Positions 41,885 to 52,452 are shown, counted from the stretch's first letter. The stretch: DNA of 64,000 bases from Linepithema humile (GCF_040581485.1 NC_090128.1:14756001-14820000); one strand, 5' to 3'. The notes: a model not told the origin generated them from the letters alone. Numbers and translations: made by a program.

Positions 41885-42109
41885 TTATTTCACGAATATT
41901 TTATTTCCTAATGGTATTTTCCCAGAATAGCCATTACATCCAGTATTTTTTGTAAGTTGACATGTATCACATTCTACATTATTAACTTCTCCCAATCTTC
42001 TATCCTTGATAGTACCTATTTCAGATGATTGTTTATTTTTATTGATTTCTATGTCTGTAGATTCTACCAATTCGTTAGTTAATATACTGAATTTTAATTG
42101 AATATCCAT
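41885..42109 (-). pseudogene. RNA polymerase largest subunit (RPB1/rpo147-like) N-terminal fragment
   Basis: A 74-codon ORF with the RPB1 start signature: an LGEVNN segment (family: LGV/LG), then CDTCQLTKNTGCNGYSGKIPL, the clamp zinc motif CxxC..C.G(H).G with the usual His as Tyr. Everything after the first ~70 residues of a protein of over 1,200 is gone; the next sequence is the PP2C-like fragment. The His-to-Tyr change could be a single C-to-T mutation. With the RPB2 remnant it shows the source virus encoded its own polymerase. Confidence 0.8.
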
Positions 42110-42262
42110 ATTTTAAAAGTTAATATTTATTTTAGTATATATTTTCAATATTCTTATTTAATTCTTTTTAAAATTAACAATAGGAAGTTAAAAGTAACCA
42201 TATTTAATAATTAACAGTATGAAGAGAAAATATAAGTTAGAAAAAGTTAATATAAAAAGTTA

Positions 42263-43174
42263 TTACAAGTTCATATCTTGTAGGCTGTTACTAATAAATT
42301 TATTAGAATAATTAAACTCGTATTTTGAATTTATTATATTTAAATAATCACTTATGTGATTATCATATTCACAAGCGTAATCTTCTATATTTGTTCTATA
42401 CATTATGTTTAATTTTATCATATTTTTATGGTAATAATCTAAATCGTTACCATGAAAATTATATGTATAATTTAACATTCTATTGCTTCAAAAAGTTATT
42501 TTTTTAATATTTTCGTTTTTATAACTATTTCTTTTTATATTTAGTATATGTGATATCTTATAGATATCTTTAAATAAATAATATTTATTTACAATTATTT
42601 CATAATCAATGATGTTAAAATCAGATTTATCTATTAATATACAGTACATTAAAATGTTAAAAAATTTTGATTTATACAATTTGCTATTTTTTTTTATATG
42701 ACATTTTTTAATTATATTATTCAATAATGAATTTTTAAATTGTTTGTGACCATAATCACCGTAGACATTAAATATTTTTTCATATTCATCTCTTAAATTG
42801 TATTCTACATGATCGATACTTGTATATATAATTTCTTCTTTGTAATATAGATATATCTCTTTTAAAAATCCTTTAAAATAATTGTCTAAATAATTTTCAA
42901 AATGCTGATAATGTTTATGAATATTATTATTAAGATGATAATATATACATCTTTTAACATATTTTATATCCTGACATTTTTCGCATCTATAGTATTTGTT
43001 GCAATATTTTATAATTTGTTTGTTTTTAATAATATTTAAAATCGAGTAGTCTTTTCTATATAATGATGTATATAGAAATTTTATTATATCCAATGATTTA
43101 TTTTTTTCATTGTACTTATTTTCTCTAATATAAGGATTTCCACATGAACGCATATATTCTAAATTACGTTCCAT
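42263..43174 (-). pseudogene. Viral hypothetical protein, ~303 codons, in-frame TGA
   Basis: ORF 43174-42488 ends in TGA, and the same frame continues from 42487 to 42263, so one nonsense codon splits a single gene of about 303 codons. It has a cysteine cluster (YRCEKCQDIKYVKRC, near residue 70) that could bind zinc. It is tyrosine- and lysine-rich and helical, with no membrane segment. No family is recognised. Confidence 0.58.
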
Positions 43175-43580
43175 ATTTTTAATTGGTTAGTGTAAAGATG
43201 TATGTCATCAATTATTAGTCAAATTATTTATTAATAATGTTAATGTACAAGTGTATTGTCTATTTGATAATAACATGTAGCAATGTTATATTGTTTTAAG
43301 ATATATTATTTGTTTGATAGTAATAATGTTAGTTACATTAAAATGTGTTATATTTGATAATAATTGTTATAATACTAATACAATTGTATTAATATTAATA
43401 CATATTATTTATTTTATAATGAAGATATGTTTTTTATTAATATTAATATAAATTATATTAATACTAATATAATTATATTAGTATCAAGATATGTTGTTAA
43501 TTTTGAAGTAATATTAATTCAGTTTTTTCATTAATTAAATTTTTTTATTTTAATAAAATTTGTTTTTTTCTTTTTAATAA
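43175..43580. other. AT-rich intergenic spacer between divergent viral genes
   Basis: About 405 bases, over 80% A+T, with short imperfect repeats of TTAATATTAATA and AATTATATTA. It holds no ORF of note. It separates two divergently read genes, so it probably contains both promoters; TTTTTAATAAATG precedes the plus-strand gene. Confidence 0.5.
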
Positions 43581-44045
43581 ATGTTAGAAGAAGATAAAAC
43601 CAGACTTCAAACTACTTTAAATACAATTAAGACGGCGGGAGATAATTTAAACGTAAGATCTAATCTTACTGTAGATGGAAGCATAAGAGCTAAAAATATA
43701 ATACTCGATGATGATAAAATTTGTTTAAATACTGGATTATATCCAAATATAAAAAAGAAGACTTTATTGGCTTTAATAGATCAATTGATAGATAGCAGCA
43801 ATAATGAAGGTAATAGCAAAGAAAAATCAGATTTTGATATTCCAATTGAGTTTGAAGATAATATGTGTTCCAAGACTATTGAAATTATAAAAGATATTGA
43901 TAATTATTTTATTGCAGATATTTTAATTATTGACGATAAGGTAAAGATTTTAAGAAAAATAAATGAGGGATTTAAAGATTTAAAATTTTCATATAATAAA
44001 AAAAAAAAGTACTTAATTATACTTTCAAGCAAAAGTCAAATATGA
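43581..44045 (+). CDS. Viral hypothetical protein, 154 aa, fibre-like N-terminal motif
   Basis: An intact ORF starting at AATAAATG. A segment near residues 22-40 (NLNVRSNLTVDGSIRAKNI) has the alternating hydrophobic pattern with N-L-x-V-x-G that is common in beta-helical fibre or adhesin shafts. The rest is acidic, then basic. The motif alone does not establish function. Confidence 0.5.
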   Translation: MLEEDKTRLQTTLNTIKTAGDNLNVRSNLTVDGSIRAKNIILDDDKICLNTGLYPNIKKKTLLALIDQLIDSSNNEGNSKEKSDFDIPIEFEDNMCSKTIEIIKDIDNYFIADILIIDDKVKILRKINEGFKDLKFSYNKKKKYLIILSSKSQI

Positions 44046-44095
44046 ACACAAACGAACTAAAGATAAATATTAAATAATTTTCTAAATGTTATTTA

Positions 44096-44479
44096 TTATA
44101 CCATAATTACGTAACCACCATCGTAACACAGTTTACACATTTTATGCTTATATTTTATATAATCTGATATTTTAAATTTATATTTTTTTGTATTTTTTAC
44201 GTTATTGCAAATAGTGTTGTAATGTAATACTTCATTATCTTTTGAATACATTGTAATATCTATAAAAGTTGATATTATTAAACTGTGTTCTTTACAATAT
44301 TCTACAAATAGTTTAAAAATATTGGTTCTAAATTTTCTTGTAACTTTTTCAAGTACAATATTGTCACTAGATAATGTTGTATAAGATCCGTAATCGTTTA
44401 TTTCATAAATTACAGAATTATTGCTATTAATTCCAAGAAGAGTTCCGTGTTCTAGAAATTGTTGGTATATTCTATTCAT
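44096..44479 (-). CDS. Viral hypothetical protein, 127 aa
   Basis: An intact ORF with a C-terminal CxxC (HKMCKLCYDGGYV) and other cysteines (FVEYCKEH, TICNN). It could hold a small zinc site. It is adjacent to the NlpC/P60-like pseudogene on the same strand. No family is recognised. Confidence 0.5.
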   Translation of the reverse strand: MNRIYQQFLEHGTLLGINSNNSVIYEINDYGSYTTLSSDNIVLEKVTRKFRTNIFKLFVEYCKEHSLIISTFIDITMYSKDNEVLHYNTICNNVKNTKKYKFKISDYIKYKHKMCKLCYDGGYVIMV

Positions 44480-44513
44480 GTTTTATTAAAATTATTATAA
44501 ATTTTCATTAAAT

Positions 44514-45182
44514 TTAATTTCTGTACACGAGATTGAAATATCTGCTTTTTGTAAAACAAGATGATGTATAATATGAATCAAAAATTATTGAAACTTTTAG
44601 AGATTTAAAGTACTTATCTATAATTTCGTATGATTGAATTATCATTTCAAAACAATATTTTCCTTCTTTATCTTTATTAAACGAATATTTTGTTCATAAA
44701 AAATATAAAGAATTTATAGATGCTAATTTCATCATTTTTTTATTGTAATAATGGTAAATGAATATTTCATTTTTATTTTTTATAAACTTGTCAAATGTTA
44801 AAATTCTAGGACCTTTATCTGAAATTTCTACTATATAGTCGTTGTCACTATTATATTTATCTTTCAAAGTTTCTAATTTATCCATTAATTTTTTTATATC
44901 TATAATATTATATATGTTATCTAAATATTTGATGTGTTCAGGTACATATATTTCGTCTTTTGGCTTTAGAAGGTTAATTTTTTTATATTCTAAATATAAT
45001 TTTATATTATTGTATAATGTATTAATTTCTTTATGTATATCGTGTCCGAAATATATTGCTCCGTGTTTTATCGGAGAAGGAGTAATGATAAAAGTTTTGC
45101 TGTAATGATTGCTTGTTAGTAAAACGGATCCCGGTTCCAAATATTTTTTTATGGTATCGATATTTATTTTTTTATACGTCAA
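44514..45182 (-). pseudogene. NlpC/P60-like (poxvirus G6-like) hydrolase, in-frame TGA
   Basis: The first part has PGSVLLTS near the N-terminus and KHGAIYFG, the histidine block of permuted NlpC/P60 enzymes such as poxvirus G6. After a TGA at 44694-44696 the same frame stays open and reaches KYCFEMIIQSYE, which supplies the catalytic cysteine, then ends at TAA 44514. Total is about 222 codons, a reasonable family length. The first codon is TTG, so the original ATG may be lost. It would be a cysteine hydrolase acting on a lipid or peptide bond; the poxvirus role is still poorly defined. It is the last viral gene I recognise. Confidence 0.68.
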
Positions 45183-45189
45183 TGGTAAA

Positions 45190-45288
45190 ATTTAATTTTA
45201 AAAATTATTTATTGGGGTATTATTTCAGAATAATTGGAAGCTGAGTTTTATTTAATATTATATATATTATTTATTTTTTTGCTTTTAT

Positions 45289-45327
<39 letters not shown>

Positions 45328-46087
45328 GATTTAAATATTTTAATATAAATTTAATAATATATTATATGAATAATTAAATAATAAAAATTTTTATTAAATA
45401 ATTATTTATATAATATATTATTAAATTTATATTAAAAGATTTAAATCTATAAAATAATAAAAAAAAATAAATCAATAAAAACAAAAAAATAAATAATATA
45501 TATAATATTAAATAAAATTCTGCTTCCAATTATTCTGAAATAATACCCCAATAAATAATTTTTAAAAATGTCAGAATCAGTTTTACCTCAAAAAAAAAAA
45601 AAAAAATAGAATACAATTAATTATCATGAACAAAAAAATCCAATAAAAACTTTCATTAAAATTATAAATGAAAAAATTTTTGATAATTTTTTTTTATTTA
45701 AATACATAAATATTAACCCTAAAATTCATATTCCAAAAATATTTATGTATTTGAATAAAAAAGATTTATCAAAGATATTTTTATTTATAATTTTAATGAA
45801 AGTTTTTATTGGATTTTTTTGTTCATTAAAATTAATTGTATTTTACTTTTTTTTTTGGGGGGTTAAACTGATTCTGATATTTTTAAAAATTATTTATTGG
45901 GGTATTATTTCAGAATAATTGGAAGCTGAGTTTTATTTAACATTATATATATTATTTATTTTTTTGCTTCTATTAATTTTTTTTTTTATTTTTTTATAGA
46001 TTTAAATATTTTAATATAAATTTAATAATATATTATATGAATAATTAAATAATCAAAAATTCTTATTAAATAATTATTTATATAATA
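45190..46087. repeat. AT-rich foldback repeats at the right edge of the viral block
   Basis: A ~180-bp unit beginning AAATTATTTATTGGGGTATT occurs three times: forward at about 45200, inverted ending near 45570, and forward again at about 45885. Between the last two lies a second inverted pair (TCAGAATCAGTTT and its complement, about 45570-45880). A poly-T run of over 30 bases sits at 45291. The structure is a set of foldback elements, and no gene is present. Viral coding ends just before it. Confidence 0.75.
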
Positions 46088-46469
46088 CTAGAACAACACA
46101 GGCGCGCGCTTCGCGCGCGCTATTTAGCTTCGCATATCCACTCTTGTTTACATTTTTTCAAGCTGTCAAATTGTATAGACGTATTCCCTGTTCAAAAAAC
46201 GCATTTTTTTAAAAAGAATGAAAAAAGAGTGAAAAAGTGAAAAAAGGAGAAGGAAAGGATAAAAGAGAAAAGTAAAAAAAAGGTAAGTAATAATTTTAAA
46301 AATTCTCATATCTATAGCGCGCACCACTTCCAGTACATGCTTTCCTCTCCGTGCACGCTGTTCTTTATGCTTCTTATTAATCCGAGTGTTTTTTTATGAG
46401 TACTTTTATGAATACTTTTTTACATTATTTAAAAATTTTAAAGAAATAAATTTTAACAAATATCATCTA

Positions 46470-46610
46470 GCAATTGCAAATATCTCTCAAAGTCGATCTT
46501 TCAAATGGAGATTATTGTTTGTATAAAATTAAATCATCAATGTATTATTTGAGAGATCGACTTTGAGAGATATTTGCAATTGCTCGACGATATTTCTTAA
46601 AATTCATTTC
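46470..46610. repeat. Palindromic repeat of the 56.8-60.4 kb family, isolated copy
   Basis: GCAATTGCAAATATCTCTCAAAGTCGATC and its inverse complement face each other across about 60 bases. The same unit occurs many times beyond 56840. It lies in the noncoding 3' part of the Helitron (46089-46907), which otherwise shows no gene. Confidence 0.7.
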
Positions 46611-46907
46611 TTTAAAATTTCAAGTACTTAATTACATTATTTAAAAATTAATAAATAAAGAAATTAATAAATATATCCAGCGAACTGCAGAGCAATAATT
46701 AATACATTTAGCGCCATATATGTCCATTTATACATATAAAAAAAAGTAAAACTTTAGTTTGCTTCGAGGAAGTAAATAACCGATGGTTCCAATGTCATCA
46801 AAATCGACGTATAATATTTGCAATTGCTCGATGATATTTGTTAATTACATAATTAACTATAACATACATCTTTAAATACAGCTTTCAGTTTAATATATAT
46901 TTTTATT

Positions 46908-49051
46908 TCACATATATATTTCTTTATATATATAATTTTTAACGTGTCTATTATCTCGTTGATTACCAAGAAAAACTTTTAATGCTTGCCAAGAACGAAC
47001 TCTTGAGAAAGCAACATATAATTGCCCATGATTAAAAACATCTATGCGAAGATCTATTTCTACTCTATCAAACGTTTGCCCTTGTGATTTATTAATTGTC
47101 ATAGCAAATGCTAATTTTACTGGAAACTGTCTTCTTGAAAAGGTAAAAGGATATACATTTTCGCAATATAATGTTATACGATTTAAAAAAACGATATCTC
47201 CTGTCTTATCACCCGTTAAGATTTTACATTTCAATAAATGATCTGTAAGTTCTATAATCATTATTCTAGTACCATTACAAAGACCTTCATTGATACTAAG
47301 ATTTCTAATCAACATAATAATGCAATTTGGCTTTAAACGTAATTCATAAGAAGGAAGACATGATGGAGATAAACTGTTTAAATATTCTGGTAACAAAGCT
47401 TCACCAATATCGCCATTATCATCACAATTCATAGTACTATCAACACTTGTATAAATTCGTTCATTAGTTATATCTAATAATTCAACAACTTTTTTATTAA
47501 TTTCATCTACGTCAGTATTTCTTGCAGAAAGTATAGCACATTTAGCCATTTTGGTAAATTCCTTTTTCCGTATTAAATCGCCATATATATCTTCTACAAT
47601 ATCAGCATTAATTAAGGTGCTATACAACATTTAGGAATTTGTATGTTATCATTAGAATCATTCAATATGCCATCTCCCATATCTAAAAGAAATTTTGCAA
47701 ATTCAATTTCTTCTGGAAGAACTCTCATATTTTGTGTTAAAGAATAATTTACAAAATGTTTCCAAATAGCACTAAATTTAATAGAAAGATTCACAATTTT
47801 ATTTCGAGTACCATGTACTTTTATAGGCAGAAGTTGTCTAAAATCACCACCTAATAAAACAATTTTTCCACCGAAAGGTAAATTATTGTTCATAATATCA
47901 CGCAATGTTCGATCCATAATTTCTAAAGCATATCGTGGTGACATTGGTGCTTCATCCCAGATAAAAATATCTGTATTTTTCAAATATTGAGCTTCCTTTG
48001 ATTGGATTTTAATAGCAGATGTTGAATCAGCAAATAATGGAACCGGCAATCCAAATGTCTTATGAACTGTTTTTCCAGCAGGTAATAATGTCGCTGCAAT
48101 ACCCGTAAAAGCCATTGCACACACGTGTTTCTTTCTAATTTTTGCTAAATGATAAATAGTTGTATATATAAATGTTTTACCTGATCCACCTGGACCATCA
48201 ATATGAAAACAATAATTATTATTATAAATATTGTTATCTAATTTATTCAACACAAGATCAACTATTTCTTTTTGTTTATCATTTAATTGTTTATATTGTT
48301 TGGTACCTATTTCCATAGCTTGTTCAAATATCACATAATCATTCTCTTCGTTTAACAACTCAGTTTCTAATAATTGCTCCATTTGTGGAAAATCAGCAAG
48401 ACTTTTGCCTTCAGTACAAAGCATATTATTGATTTGTATATATGCTTTCTTCTGTCCTTGTAACATACCAAAATGTCGAACATAATCCTCCGACAAAGCT
48501 GTTTTAAAGTTATCCCATAATTCTTCAGGATGTAATGGCTGACAATGTAATAATATTCGTACAAATAATTTACGAAGTTGTCGTGGCATCATTCATCCAA
48601 CAGCTTCATTCATAACTCGATTCCATTCATCATCATCTTCGATTAAACCTAAAGCCAAACATGCTGCCGTAAATGATTGACATAATTCTCCATTTACAGT
48701 TCTTAAATTATTAAAACTTGTAGCCCCCTTTATTGTAAGTAATAATAATCGTAAATGAAATAATTCTGTTTGAGATGGACTAACAGAATACATTCGTCCT
48801 ATGCAATTATAGTGACTTTTGCGTTTAACCCAGTGTGACACATTTCTATCATTAATTTTCTCTTTTTTAAATGTATAATAGCGTGGAATTTCAATATATA
48901 AATATTGTCTTGCTTCTTCATCACGCAAATTTAATGAAAAATAATCGATTAACATAGTAACCTGGCTTAATGCAGAAGTTATTGTGTCTTCATTAGATTC
49001 ATTTTCAATTATAATATTTTGTTCGTTAGGAAGATGGACTGGTAAACGCAT
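46908..49051 (-). pseudogene. Helitron PIF1-like helicase, frameshift and TGA
   Basis: Reading from 49051: MRLPVHLPNEQN (start of the helicase half), an in-frame TGA at 48593-48595, then MPRQLRKLFVRIL. Walker A is IDGPGGSGKTFIYTT, Walker B FIWDEAPM, with LLGGDFRQLLPI and TQNMR before a one-base frameshift near 47620. The C-terminal domain follows, with ALLPEYLN, TINKSQGQTFDRV and LYVAFSRV, to 46908. These are PIF1 superfamily 1B motifs. It would unwind DNA during rolling-circle transposition. Two lesions plus the upstream insertion make it inactive. Confidence 0.88.
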
Positions 49052-49314
49052 TATAAAACACTAAATAAATTTTTACTATACGAACAATTACAATATCATT
49101 AACATTAATTTAACTTTTTTAATAAAAAAAATTTCCAATTAATGCATCTCAATATAATATTTATTTATTAAAACATCTTTTATTTACTATCTACATTGAG
49201 TTTACATTTTATAAAGTACAAACATTGTTTTTTTATCTAAATAAATTTCCATTAAGTTTTATGAATACTATTCGAACTCGTATTAAAAGCTTTGCATTCT
49301 AACACACACGAAAA

Positions 49315-49380
49315 ATGGAGACATCTAATTCTACAGCCGGCAAAACTTCGTCGAATAACAATACCACGCGTGGTGAGAAA
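49315..49380 (+). other. Candidate first coding exon inside the inverted repeat
   Basis: ATG followed by 22 codons (METSNSTAGKTSSNNNTTRG...) ends at a good donor, AAA|GTAAGT. It is GC-richer than its surroundings. An identical inverted copy lies at 51996-51931. No downstream exon was found in the arm. The source gene is not recognised. Confidence 0.4.
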
Positions 49381-49914
49381 GTAAGTGCATTATAGCAAGT
49401 CATTTTATAAAATTAATTTTATCCCGAAATTAATTTGTTTGGTGAAAACATTGGAAGATAGTTTTTCATTTACATTATACTCGTGCACAAAAATAAACTA
49501 TAATATTACAAATAGAGAACATAAACTTTAAGGTACATCTAAATATACACGCAAATCTTCCAAAAAAAGTTGTTGTATATATAAACACGCAAACCTTACA
49601 AAAAAGTTGTTGTGTATTTTACCTAACAAAAAAGTTGTTGTATATTTGAAAATCAACAAATTACCTTTTTAAAAAAAGGTAAAGAAAAGGCGCCAAGTGC
49701 ACGCAAATCTTCCAAAAAAAAGTTGTTGTATATATAAACCTTTCAAAAAAAGCTGTCGTATATATTATATATTAACCTTCCAAAAAATTTATCTTCCACA
49801 AAAAAATGTATATATATTAACAAATAACAAACCTTTCAAAAAAAGTTGTTGTATATATAACCAAATAAAAATTTGCTATATATTCTGCCTATAAAAGAGG
49901 TGATATCAGAAAAT

Positions 49915-50330
49915 GACGTCAAGTTTAAATAAAAAACCTTTCAAAAAAAGTTGTATATGTATATATTTAAAAAAAAGTTGTATATACCAAATAAAAATTC
50001 GCTATATATTCTGCCTATAAAAAAGGTGATATCAGAAAATGACGCCAAGTTTAAATAAAAAACCTTTCAAAAAAACTTGTATGTATATATTTTAAAAAAA
50101 GTTGTATATACCAAATAAAAATTCGCTATATATTCTGCCTATAAAAGAGGTGATATCAGAAAAAGACGCCAAGTTTAAATAAAAAACATTTCAAAAAAAC
50201 TTGTATGTATATATTTTAAAACAAGTTGTATATACCAAATAAAAATTCGCTATATATTCTGCCTATAAAAGAGGTGATATCAGAAAATGACGCCAAGTTT
50301 AAATAAAAAACCTTTTAAAAAAACTTGTAT
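49915..50330 (+). repeat. ~124-bp tandem repeat, about four copies, mirrored at 51000-51420
   Basis: The unit contains GACGCCAAGTTTAAATAAAA, TTGTATATACCAAATAAAAA and CGCTATATATTCTGCCTATA. Copies start at about 49915, 50041, 50165 and 50289. The mirrored array in the other arm keeps the same number of copies. Confidence 0.85.
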
Positions 50331-50840
50331 GTATATATATTACGAAAAAGGATTATTTTTATTATATTTAATTATATTTATTATATTTATTTATTAAAAA
50401 ATTTTTCAAATTTAATCAAAATAAAAAAATATTACAAAATTTCGCAAAAAACTTGGCGCTGCTGTACTGAACTACATGTTAAATACATCTTAAAATATTA
50501 TAGAGAATGAAAATGAGCAATAATTTTACAATTTACATGATTAAGTGTTATAATGACTCAAACTGACCAGAGCGGCAAACGGCGACGCGATAGCCAATTA
50601 AACTCTTGTTCTTACGGTAAAATTGTAAGTTGATTGGCTATAGCATCGCCACTTGCCGCTTCGTCGCTCTAGTCTGTTTGAGCCGAAATTTGTTTGCATC
50701 GCTTGCTCTAACATGCTCCTACTCGTTCTAATACTCCAAACTAAACTATAGTATTACGTCACATATACTATAGATTAAAGTATGTTGGAATGATTAGGAG
50801 CATGTTAAAGTATTGCGATGCGAATCTTATGTAAATTAAT

Positions 50841-52259
50841 AGTTTAGTACAGCAGCGCCAAGTTTTTTGCGAAATTTTGTAATATTTTTTTATTTTGATT
50901 AAATTTGAAAAATTTTTTAATAAATAAATATAATAAATATAATTAAATATAATAAATATAATCCTTTTTCGTAATATATATACATACAAGTTTTTTTAGA
51001 AGGTTTTTTATTTAAACTTGGCGTCATTTTCTGATATCACCTCTTTTATAGGCAGAATATATAGCGAATTTTTATTTGGTATATACAACTTGTTTTAAAA
51101 TATATACATACAAGTTTTTTTGAAAGGTTTTTTATTTAAACTTGGCGTCATTTTCTGATATCACCTCTTTTATAGGCAGAATATATAGCGAATTTTTATT
51201 TGGTATATACAACTTTTTTTAAAATATATACATACAAGTTTTTTTGAAAGGTTTTTTATTTAAACTTGGCGTCATTTTCTGATATCACCTTTTTTATAGG
51301 CAGAATATATAGCGAATTTTTATTTGGTATATACAACTTTTTTTTAAATATATACATACAACTTTTTTTGAAAGGTTTTTTATTTAAACTTGGCGTCATT
51401 TTCTGATATCATCTCTTTTATAGGCAGAATATATAGCAAATTTTTATTTGGTTATATATACAACAACTTTTTTTGAAAGGTTTGTTATTTGTTAATATAT
51501 ATACATTTTTTTGTGGAAGATAAATTTTTTGGAAGGTTAATATATAATATATACGACAGCTTTTTTTGAAAGGTTTATATATACAACAACTTTTTTTGGA
51601 AGATTTGCGTGCACTTGGCGCCTTTTCTTTACCTTTTTTTAAAAAGGTAATTTGTTGATTTTCAAATATACAACAACTTTTTTGTTAGGTAAAATACACA
51701 ACAACTTTTTTGTAAGGTTTGCGTGTTTATATATACAACAACTTTTTTTGGAAGGTTTGCGTGTATATTTAGATGTACCTTAAAGTTCATGTTCTCTATT
51801 TGTAATATTATAGTTTATTTTTGTGCACGAGTATAATGTAAATGAAAAACTATCTTCCAATGTTTTCACCAAACGAATTAATTTCGGGATAAAATTAATT
51901 TTATAAAATGACTTGCTATAATGCACTTACTTTCTCACCACGCGTGGTATTGTTATTCGACGAAGTTTTGCCGGCTGTAGAATTAGATGTCTCCATTTTT
52001 CGTGTGTGTTAGAATGCAAAGCTTTTAATACGAGTTCGAATAGTATTCATAAAACTTAATGGAAATTTATTTAGATAAAAAAACAATGTTTGTACTTTAT
52101 AAAATGTAAACTCAATGTAGATAGTAAATAAAAGATGTTTTAATAAATAAATATTATATTGAGATGCATTAATTGGAAATTTTTTTTATTAAAAAAGTTA
52201 AATTAATGTTAATGATATTGTAATTGTTCGTACAGTAAAAATTTATTTAGTGTTTTATA
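50841..52259. repeat. Right arm of giant inverted repeat (~1.42 kb)
   Basis: Inverse complement of 49052-50476, ending AAATTTATTTAGTGTTTTAT. Short ORFs at 50325-50510 and 50768-50989 are the same low-complexity frame seen in each arm and are not genes. Single-base differences between arms are few, implying recent formation or gene conversion. Confidence 0.9.
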
Positions 52260-52452
52260 TGAAATAAGAGAAATAGATTGTTTTAAAATTCCAAAAATCT
52301 TTAACTCATTTTTGTATAGTTATTACATTTTTAAATGCCAATAACAAATGCTTAAATTTTCTTTCTATAAAATTTTAATAATTTTCTGCCTGCATTAGTC
52401 TGTATTCCAGCGTTACCAATTCTTGGCTTGGGTTACCACGCAACAATCAAAA

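Larger units (their letters stand above)
6857..44479. promoter_or_regulatory. TAAATG-type start motifs in the viral block
   Basis: Many viral ORFs begin within (TA)TAAATG or AAATG: 6856(-), 7233(+), 7919(+), 8286(+), 9728(+), 12674(-), 13761(-), 31545(-), 37561(-), 39046(-), 40820(+), 41062(+) and 43581(+). TAAATG is the late-promoter initiator of poxviruses. Several serve at once as the stop of one gene and the start of the next (13762/13761, 31546/31545). Confidence 0.6.
49052..50476. repeat. Left arm of giant inverted repeat (~1.42 kb)
   Basis: It begins ATAAAACACTAAATAAATTT and is matched, inverted, by 50841-52259 with few mismatches. It contains a possible first exon (49315-49380), several CTTACAAAAAAGTTGTTGT-like lines, and a ~124-bp tandem repeat (about 49915-50330). 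The spacer to the right arm is ~365 bases. Confidence 0.9.

Noticed and set aside
5680..45190. Treating the AT-rich block as part of the Polinton
   Set aside because: Gene content (RPB1/2, NPH-I, F10 kinase, RNR) is not Polinton-like, and base composition, introns and promoters differ sharply at about 5680.
3574..48595. Possible TGA recoding (alternative code or selenocysteine)
   Set aside because: The TGAs occur in unrelated elements (Polinton, Copia, Helitron, virus); the Copia site is a normal Trp, frameshifts coexist, and no SECIS-like context was noted. Mutation is simpler.
49915..50330. Tandem units as a CRISPR array
   Set aside because: 124-bp near-identical units with no repeat-spacer alternation, in animal DNA.
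50325..50989. Short ORFs at 50325-50510 and 50768-50989
   Set aside because: The same Ile/Tyr-rich frame from the two arms of the inverted repeat; composition artefact.
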